Shown: in pieces, positions 58,641 to 64,000 of the stretch
Layout: the number at the start of each line of letters is the position of its first letter
Numbering within the stretch: position 1 is the first letter of the stretch
Assembly (NCBI GenBank): GCA_022821905.1
Contig: JAJECS010000025.1
Coordinates: 105,468 to 169,467 of the forward strand
Length of the DNA stretch: 64,000 nucleotides
Direction of reading: 5' to 3'
Source: Chloroflexota bacterium
GTDB taxonomy: Bacteria > Chloroflexota > UBA11872
Program-made: the position numbers and the translations under genes
Notes under the pieces: model-generated
What the model was told of the DNA's origin: nothing
The model's database searches: none
What the model saw: only the letters and a program-made list of their open reading frames with translations

Positions 58641-60130
58641 GGGCGCAGATACCCGCCGAGCTTGTCGGCGAACTCCTCGGCGACGGCGGTATAGCTCTCA
58701 AACGGATTGGGCAACTCGCAGAGCTTTCCGCGTACCCCGACGCCGGTCCAGTCGATCAGGTAGGGGATGACGTCCCAGCCGCCGTAGGCGTCGAGTTCAT
58801 GCCAGTCCTCGATGTACTGGTAGACGAGGAAGAGCTGATCGTTCCAGTTCGTCAGCGCGCCGAGGTTCCGGTGGACGTCTTTCCAGTCGATCAGCGAGTC
58901 GGCCTGCGCTTCGACCAGCGCCCGCACGATGCGGCCCCGGGCGCGCGCCCGCGTGCCGGAGGGCACGGCCAGCGGATTCACATCCCCCTGCGTGCGGCGC
59001 GGGGCTACGCCCCGCCGCTGCAGCTCGGCAAAGATGCTCACCGTGGGGTCGATGTGGTGGTAGGCCAGATCCACTTTCACGAGCTCGGAGTCTGCCCAGC
59101 CATCCGGTGAGTCCTCGGCGAATCGGCGCAACTGCTCGAGCTTGGTGATCCAGTCGACCTTGCCGACCAATACCGTCGGATCGCGCTCGAGGCCGTCCAG
59201 ACACTCCGTCCACGCGTCCAGGGTCCAGTCGGTGTCACTGTCGCGGCCGCGGAAGGCGCGCTCGGCGGCATCCCAATACATGCGCTGGACGTCGAGAGCC
59301 GGCAGGGTTCGGCCGTTCGCCAGCTCGACCGACCAGGGGCCGGCCGGATTGCTTGAAATCTCCTTGAGCGTCTGCACCGGCGCCCGCAGCACCAGGTCCG
59401 GACTCCAGCCGCTCTCCAAGAGCTGCGCCACCAGCGCGGTGGAGCCGATCTTGAGTGCGGTGGCGAACTCGCTTCGGTTGGCGTCGCCCACGATCACGTG
59501 CAGCCGTCGCAGCCCGGCGTCCTCGGCCAGCGGCTCGTCGCGCAGATTGACGATCGGTCGACCGCCAAAGCGCACGCGCTGGCTCATATCGATGCTCACG
59601 AACGCCGCGCGCTGCGAGATGTGGAACGGCAGGCCGCCGTCGTCCCGGTCGCTGATCGTCATCCCGGCGCCGGCGTAGAGCTGCCGCGTGGTCAGGAAGG
59701 GCATCAGGCCGGCGGCCATGTCGAGACTGCGGGGACTGCGCCGCACGGCATAGTTCTCGTGGTAGCCGAAGGTGTTTCCCAGGTAGTCGGTGTTGTTCTT
59801 GATGAAGAACAGGCGACGATTCAGCTCCTGGCTCTCCACCGCGTCCAGCAGCACGGCGTCCGCCGCGTTCTCCTGCTCCACGATGTCGTCCAGCGTGCGG
59901 CACTCGGCCGTGGCGTATTCGACGTGGCCGGAATCGAGGTAGAGCCGCGCGCCGTTGAACAGGAAGCCGCCATTCCCCGGCGCTTCGTCCCACTCCCGGG
60001 GCGCCGGGTCGATGATGCCGAAGCGGCGCTCGGCGAAGATCACGTTCTTGACCAGCGTTGCGGCCCGCGCCGGCGGAAACTCACCGGCGCTGGCGTACTC
60101 GATCTCCGTGCCGAACAGCGCGTCCTTCAT
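58637..60130 (-). CDS. pafA: Pup ligase PafA
   Basis: 497 residues. A carboxylate-amine-ligase fold protein that attaches Pup's C-terminal Glu to lysines of target proteins, using ATP. ALFGTEIEYA holds the metal-binding Glu residues, NGARLYLDSGHVEYATAEC carries the catalytic Asp (D66), and KNNTDYLGNTFGYHENYA, LRDEPLAEDAGLRRLHVIVG and GDANRSEFATALKIGS are shared with PafA/Dop. It lacks the extended loop seen in the upstream gene, which is why it is called PafA rather than Dop. It is about 45 residues longer than actinobacterial PafA. It follows pup after 12 bases. Confidence 0.9.
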   Translation of the reverse strand: MKDALFGTEIEYASAGEFPPARAATLVKNVIFAERRFGIIDPAPREWDEAPGNGGFLFNGARLYLDSGHVEYATAECRTLDDIVEQENAADAVLLDAVESQELNRRLFFIKNNTDYLGNTFGYHENYAVRRSPRSLDMAAGLMPFLTTRQLYAGAGMTISDRDDGGLPFHISQRAAFVSIDMSQRVRFGGRPIVNLRDEPLAEDAGLRRLHVIVGDANRSEFATALKIGSTALVAQLLESGWSPDLVLRAPVQTLKEISSNPAGPWSVELANGRTLPALDVQRMYWDAAERAFRGRDSDTDWTLDAWTECLDGLERDPTVLVGKVDWITKLEQLRRFAEDSPDGWADSELVKVDLAYHHIDPTVSIFAELQRRGVAPRRTQGDVNPLAVPSGTRARARGRIVRALVEAQADSLIDWKDVHRNLGALTNWNDQLFLVYQYIEDWHELDAYGGWDVIPYLIDWTGVGVRGKLCELPNPFESYTAVAEEFADKLGGYLRP

Positions 60131-60142
60131 CGGCCGCGGGGG

Positions 60143-60316
60143 CTACTCCCCGCCGGGCTGCGGCGTCGGATCCGGGATTTCACGAATGATCCGCCGGACG
60201 TGCTCACCCAGGTCGTCGTCCTCGGCCGGCGCGGTTTCTTCGTCCGGTGCCGTCTTGGCCGGTTCGGGCGGCGCCTCGACCTCGCCCGCCGGCACAGCCC
60301 GCCACGTGATGCTCAT
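60143..60316 (-). CDS. pup: Prokaryotic ubiquitin-like protein Pup
   Basis: 57 residues. It starts MSITWRAVPAGEVEAPP, has an acidic middle (PDEETAPAEDDDLGEH) and ends HVRRIIREIPDPTPQPGGE. The C-terminal Gly-Gly-Glu is the Pup hallmark; ending in Glu means it could be conjugated without prior Dop deamidation. A strong AGAGGAGG lies 7 bases before the ATG, within the last codons of dop, and 3 bases separate the dop stop from this start. The gene lies exactly between dop and pafA. The recognition of the family is by position, length, acidity and the GGE end. Confidence 0.93.
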   Translation of the reverse strand: MSITWRAVPAGEVEAPPEPAKTAPDEETAPAEDDDLGEHVRRIIREIPDPTPQPGGE

Positions 60317-60319
60317 CGC

Positions 60320-61804
60320 TCATCCTCCTCTGGCGCTAAGCGCGGCTACTACATCATCGATGGTTACAGATTGCTCAACCAGGGTTTGGAGTCGGTCGAT
60401 GTCGGGTCCCGCCACCTCGTCCAACCGCAGAGTGACGTCCACGCCGTTGTGGCGCAGGTGGACGCGGTCCCACTCCATGGCGGTGATCGACGGTCCAAAC
60501 CTGGCCAGCAACGTGCCCCGCACGGCGGCCCTGGTGCCTGACGGCGGCGTCGTGCGCGCTCCCTCAACCTGCTCCGGCGTCACCAGCGTGCGCATGCGTC
60601 CCCGATCCGTGAGCCACTGGTGCACGCTGAGGTTCGGGTCCAGCAGGTGATAGGCGAAGTCGAGGCGTCGCGCCGCCTCCGGCGCCGGGCCGAGCTCCCG
60701 CAGCAGCGACAGCTTGGCCGCCCAGTCGACTCGGTCCGCCACGGATGCCGCATCGCTCCGCAAATCGGCCAGCACCTGCCCCCACTCGTCCAGCACCCAA
60801 TCCGTCTCGGCGTCGCGTCCGCGGAAGCGTTCGCAGGCACTCAGCCACCACCGTTGGATGTCGAGCGGCGAAACATTGAGACCGTCGTCGAGTTCGATGC
60901 TCTCGCTCAGCGTGAGGTCGTGGGAGACCTGCTGGACCGCAGCCACGGGATCGCGCAGCCGGATAGGCGCCCGCCATCCGCCCTCGACCGCATCGAGCAC
61001 CAGCGCGGTTGTCGCCGCCTTCATCCCCGTCGCCCACTCGCTGCGGTTGGCGTCGCCGGCGATCACGTGCAGCCGCCGGTAGCGGGTCCGATCGGCGTGC
61101 GGCTCGTCGCGCGTGTTGAAGATGGGCCGGCGCGCCGTCGTGTTGATTCCCACCACCGTTTCGAAGAAGTCGGCGCGCTGGGATAGTTGCAACGCGCCGG
61201 AATCGCCGCCCTCGATGCCCACGCGACCCGCGCCGGCGAAAACCTGGCGCGTCGCCAGGAAGGGCACCAGCGCGTCAACGAGATCGTCGAGCGGCACCTC
61301 GCGCAGCGTCAGGAAGTTCTCGTGGCAGCCGTAGCTGCGCCCGTGATAGTCCGTGTTGTTCTTGACCAGCCGCACCCGGCCGCCGTCCAGGCGGGCGTTA
61401 TGCGCCTGCTCGGCCTCGTGCATCAGCGCCTCGCCGGCGCGGTCCTGCGCCACCAAGTCGAGCACCGTGCGGCAGGCGTCGGTGCAGTACTCGGGGTGAT
61501 TGTGGTCGTTGTAGAGCCGCGCGCCGTTCAGCAGCACCGTGTCGGCCAGCAGCTCCTCCCGCGTCATGCGGGAGCTCTGTTCGGTCGAGCCCAGATGGTC
61601 GTTGGCGTCGCGCGCCAGCGCGTCGACCCGCGTGCCGCGCAGGTCGCGCCGCGGGTCCTCGTCGGTGTAGTCCCAACCGCGAAACGCGACCGGCAGCGGC
61701 GCCGCGTGAATCAACATCGCCGACTCGAAGGCGAAGTCGGGCGGTCCCGCAAACCCTTCGCAATTGAGGCCGTATTCCGTCTCGATTCCGACCGGGCGAT
61801 TCAT
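60320..61804 (-). CDS. dop: Depupylase/deamidase Dop
   Basis: 494 residues. It opens PVGIETEYGLNCEG (metal Glu residues) and has, before the catalytic segment LLNGARLYNDHNHPEYCTDA (D100), an extended region (FRGWDYTDEDPRRDLRGTRV ...) of the Dop-loop kind that distinguishes Dop from PafA. LVKNNTDYHGRSYGCHENFL and NTRDEPHADRTRYRRLHVIA are shared family segments. Dop removes Pup from substrates and, where Pup ends in Gln, deamidates it. Here Pup ends in Glu, so depupylation would be the main role. First gene of dop-pup-pafA. Confidence 0.93.
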   Translation of the reverse strand: MNRPVGIETEYGLNCEGFAGPPDFAFESAMLIHAAPLPVAFRGWDYTDEDPRRDLRGTRVDALARDANDHLGSTEQSSRMTREELLADTVLLNGARLYNDHNHPEYCTDACRTVLDLVAQDRAGEALMHEAEQAHNARLDGGRVRLVKNNTDYHGRSYGCHENFLTLREVPLDDLVDALVPFLATRQVFAGAGRVGIEGGDSGALQLSQRADFFETVVGINTTARRPIFNTRDEPHADRTRYRRLHVIAGDANRSEWATGMKAATTALVLDAVEGGWRAPIRLRDPVAAVQQVSHDLTLSESIELDDGLNVSPLDIQRWWLSACERFRGRDAETDWVLDEWGQVLADLRSDAASVADRVDWAAKLSLLRELGPAPEAARRLDFAYHLLDPNLSVHQWLTDRGRMRTLVTPEQVEGARTTPPSGTRAAVRGTLLARFGPSITAMEWDRVHLRHNGVDVTLRLDEVAGPDIDRLQTLVEQSVTIDDVVAALSARGG

Positions 61805-61823
61805 ACGGCGGCTCCGCTGTGCG

Positions 61824-62780
61824 CTATTCCCCGATGGGGATTCCGATGTCCGCGGTCACGGCGCCTTCGAGCACGACCTTCCCCAGTGCGATGTCCCACA
61901 GCGCGATGCCCTGCGACTCGAACAGGGTGATCTCGTCCGGGCTGGTGCGACCGGGCGCGCGACCGGCCACGACCTGGCCGAACTCGACCGCCTCGCCCCA
62001 TTGGAAGGCCCCATCCTCGACGGCGCAGATCAGGTCGCCGCACTCAATCATCGCGCCTTCCAGATCGTCCACGAAGACCCGGTCGGCGCGGGCAACCGCG
62101 GCGCTGTCGAGCTCTCGATGCTGCGGGTGGTTGGTGCCCATGGCGACGACGTGGGCGCCGCGCTCGATCCAGTCGGCCTCGACGACGGGATCGGCGGCAT
62201 TGGTGGCCGTGATCACGACCTGCGCGCCGCGCACCGCCGCCTCGGCCGTGGCCGCGGGTTCCAGGTCGGCATCCAGCTGAGGCGACATCTCGTCCACGAA
62301 ATGTTGGACGTTCTCCGGGTTGCGCGAGAACACCCGCACCCGCGCCGACGGCCGCACGGCGCAGACGGCCTCTAGCTGCGTTCGCGCCTGCCGGCCTGTG
62401 CCGATGATCCCAATGGCGTCAACTTCCGGCTGCGCCAGGTATTTCACCGAGACCCCGCTCGCGGCGCCGGTGCGAAGACCGCTGAGGCGCCCGGCTTCGA
62501 TGACGGCGCTCAGGGCCCCGCTGGCCGCGTCGAACAGCACAACGACGAAGCTGATGCGCCCGCCGGGAACGCTCGGATAGAGCTTGGCGCCCATGACGCC
62601 CACGCCGGGATCGGCCGCGCCCATGAGCTGCAGCGCGCCCTTTGCCGTGCGCGCCCGGCGCCGCCCCACGTTCGCCGACACTCCGAATCCCTGCCGCTCG
62701 AAGGACCCCTCGACGACGCGCAGCGCCAGGTCCATGTCGGCCAGGCGGTCCACGTCCGCTTCGGTCAAATATCGGGCCAT
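61824..62780 (-). CDS. Ornithine cyclodeaminase/mu-crystallin family protein
   Basis: 318 residues. Rossmann-type NAD domain with IGIIGTGRQARTQLEAVCAV, and the mu-crystallin/OCD layout: GALSAVIEAGRLSGLRTGAA, VISTATNA-like VVITATNAADPVVEAD and HVVAMGTNHPQHREL. Members include ornithine cyclodeaminase, alanine dehydrogenase and ketimine reductases; the substrate cannot be chosen. It lies 19 bases upstream of dop on the same strand and is probably co-transcribed, but a functional link to pupylation is not evident. Confidence 0.9.
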   Translation of the reverse strand: MARYLTEADVDRLADMDLALRVVEGSFERQGFGVSANVGRRRARTAKGALQLMGAADPGVGVMGAKLYPSVPGGRISFVVVLFDAASGALSAVIEAGRLSGLRTGAASGVSVKYLAQPEVDAIGIIGTGRQARTQLEAVCAVRPSARVRVFSRNPENVQHFVDEMSPQLDADLEPAATAEAAVRGAQVVITATNAADPVVEADWIERGAHVVAMGTNHPQHRELDSAAVARADRVFVDDLEGAMIECGDLICAVEDGAFQWGEAVEFGQVVAGRAPGRTSPDEITLFESQGIALWDIALGKVVLEGAVTADIGIPIGE

Positions 62781-62846
62781 GTCACTCCGTTCGTCTCACA
62801 TGGGTTTGCCACCCGCGGTGCCGCAGCCGACCATGCCGCGAACGCC

Positions 62847-63746
62847 ATGGGCTTTCTCGTCGCGCACATTCTATTCGTGGTGGGCTTTGCGCTCGCCCTG
62901 CGCCGGGCGCAGACCCGCGGCTACGACTTCTTCCTCATGACCGGGACGAACTACGCCACCGGCTTGGTCATCGGCGTCGTCTGGCTCGCCGTGGCCGGCA
63001 CCGCGACCGTGGACGCCCCGACCGTTCTGCTGGGGATCGTGCAGGGCGCGCGCTTCTCGCTGGCCGTCGTGGCCATTTACCTCTTGCTGGTGCGCACGGG
63101 CGTCGGCATCACCTTCGTGCTATTGCGCATGTCCGTCATCGTGCCCACCGTGGCCTCGATCGTGTGGTTCAACGAACGCCCGGACCCACCCACGCTGATC
63201 GGCATTGCGCTGCTGCTCGCCGCGCTGCCGTTGCTCACGCGCAGCGGCCGCAGCGAGGACGCCCAGCTGCGGGTGTGGTGGTATTGGCCGGTGGTCATCG
63301 GCACGCTCGCCGTCACGGGAGCGGGCCTGATTGCCGCCAAGGCGTTCGTCGAGGTCGCTCCGATCGAGAATCTGCCGCTCTACGCCACGTCGACCTTCGC
63401 CGCGGCGACGGCGATTGCGCTGGCGACCTACGTCATGCGGCGGCGCATCCAGCCGGCGCCGCGTCCTGCGGTCGACGATTCCATGTCATTGGGATTCGGG
63501 CGCGGCTTCTTCCGCGAACCGCTGGCCCTTGGGGTAGTCACCGGCGTCGTCAACATGGGCCAGCTGGTCCTCATCCTGTTTGCGCTGCGCGACGTGCCCG
63601 GCACGATCGTGTTCCCCGCGCAAAGCGCCGGGTCGGCGCTCTTGACCATCGCCGCGGGCTACCTGCTGTGGCACGAGCGCCACAGCCGTGGGACGTTGGC
63701 GGGAGCTGGGTTGGCGGCGGCCGGACTGGTGCTCGTCAGCATCTGA
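62847..63746 (+). CDS. DMT-superfamily (EamA-like) membrane transporter
   Basis: 299 residues with about ten hydrophobic helices and short charged loops, for example MGFLVAHILFVVGFALALRR at the start and LLTIAAGYLLWHERHSRGTL near the end, typical of drug/metabolite transporters. The two-repeat EamA pattern (helix bundles around residue 140 and 290) is plausible by eye. It would export or import a small metabolite. It is divergent from the ornithine cyclodeaminase family gene, 66 bases between starts. Confidence 0.82.
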   Translation: MGFLVAHILFVVGFALALRRAQTRGYDFFLMTGTNYATGLVIGVVWLAVAGTATVDAPTVLLGIVQGARFSLAVVAIYLLLVRTGVGITFVLLRMSVIVPTVASIVWFNERPDPPTLIGIALLLAALPLLTRSGRSEDAQLRVWWYWPVVIGTLAVTGAGLIAAKAFVEVAPIENLPLYATSTFAAATAIALATYVMRRRIQPAPRPAVDDSMSLGFGRGFFREPLALGVVTGVVNMGQLVLILFALRDVPGTIVFPAQSAGSALLTIAAGYLLWHERHSRGTLAGAGLAAAGLVLVSI

Positions 63747-63818
63747 GTCCCGCCGGGTCTGGCCGCCGTGCGGTTCGGGCGGCTAGCCTACGCCCATCGG
63801 CACTCCGGGAAGCAGCGC

Positions 63819-64000
63819 ATGAAGATCACCAAGCTGCAATGCGATTACATCTGGACCGGCAGCCGCAACTGGCTCATCGTGCGCGTGCGCACCGACGCGG
63901 GCATCACCGGCATCGGCGAGGCGTTTCCCATCGGTCCCGATCGCGCGATTGCCGAGACGGTGTCCTACTTCCAATCCTGGATCGAGGGCTGGGATCCCTT
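63819..64000 (+). CDS. Enolase-superfamily (mandelate racemase/muconate lactonizing-type) protein, 5' part only
   Basis: Only the first 60 codons are inside the window. MKITKLQCDYIWTGSRNWLI then VRVRTDAGITGIGEAF is the typical N-terminal capping domain, with VRTDAG and GIGEA hallmarks. The following text GPDRAIAETVSYFQSWIEG is also usual. Members are sugar-acid dehydratases or racemases; the catalytic barrel lies beyond the edge. It fits the sugar-metabolism theme of the window. Confidence 0.82.
   Translation, partial: MKITKLQCDYIWTGSRNWLIVRVRTDAGITGIGEAFPIGPDRAIAETVSYFQSWIEGWDP

Noticed and set aside
1-64000. Search for tRNA, rRNA and riboswitches
   Set aside because: No cloverleaf-like, rRNA-like or known riboswitch sequence was recognised by eye in the gaps between genes. 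A covariance-model scan would be needed to exclude small RNAs.

Overview
This is a high-GC, gene-dense bacterial window (roughly two-thirds G+C by eye) with long same-strand runs, many GTG starts and stop/start overlaps such as ATGA, GTGA and TAGTG. No rRNA, tRNA or CRISPR array was seen. The gene mix suggests a deep-branching, high-GC, oligotroph-like lineage. It includes a Dop-Pup-PafA pupylation operon, an H+-pyrophosphatase, UbiA/UbiX/UbiD-type quinone genes, many Asp-box sialidase-fold proteins and several abundant dispersed palindromic repeats. A Chloroflexota-type organism is my best guess. That is inference only, because no phylogenetic marker is present.

Layout. 1-12938 is almost entirely minus strand: a partial secreted glycoside hydrolase, a bifunctional-nuclease-family protein, aspartate kinase, the complete argCJBDH acetyl-cycle arginine operon, uppP, hppA and hisC. 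12939-25750 is an accessory and defence island. It holds an MNT/HEPN pair, a 1484-residue single-chain restriction-modification enzyme carrying in-frame copies of dispersed repeats, a decayed second MNT copy, an AT-richer orphan gene, an AAA ATPase coupled to a small partner, an IS110-family element, an AAA ATPase flanked on both sides by the same dyad-promoter motif, and a HigA antitoxin with a truncated HigB. 25762-44545 is mostly sugar metabolism: HAD phosphatases, a sialidase-fold protein, xylulokinase with SDR and zinc alcohol dehydrogenases, formate-THF ligase, four tandem sialidase-fold paralogues, a TIM-barrel isomerase and a Gfo/Idh oxidoreductase. A type II restriction enzyme/methyltransferase pair is embedded in it. 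44639-52092 carries a triple-Cache membrane protein, ubiX-ubiA-ubiD, a NagD-like phosphatase, a 2-hydroxyacid dehydrogenase and fabZ.

52216-57829 is a second defence and toxin-antitoxin cluster: an SMC-like ATPase with a small helical partner, Phd/VapC, HicBA with an enlarged HicB, and VapBC. 58182-64000 contains a MarR regulator, the dop-pup-pafA operon (with a 57-residue Pup), an ornithine cyclodeaminase family protein, a DMT-type transporter and the start of an enolase-superfamily gene.

How the genes work together: the arginine genes form one operon from glutamate to arginine. The xylulokinase-SDR-ADH genes look like a pentitol or pentose route interrupted by an ArsR/VOC cassette. The Ubi genes supply late steps of a quinone pathway. 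The least explained parts are the restriction/MNT/HEPN locus with its duplicated junction and repeat-laden enzyme, the two ATPase-plus-small-partner modules, the dyad-bracketed AAA gene, and the pupylation operon with no proteasome subunits in view.
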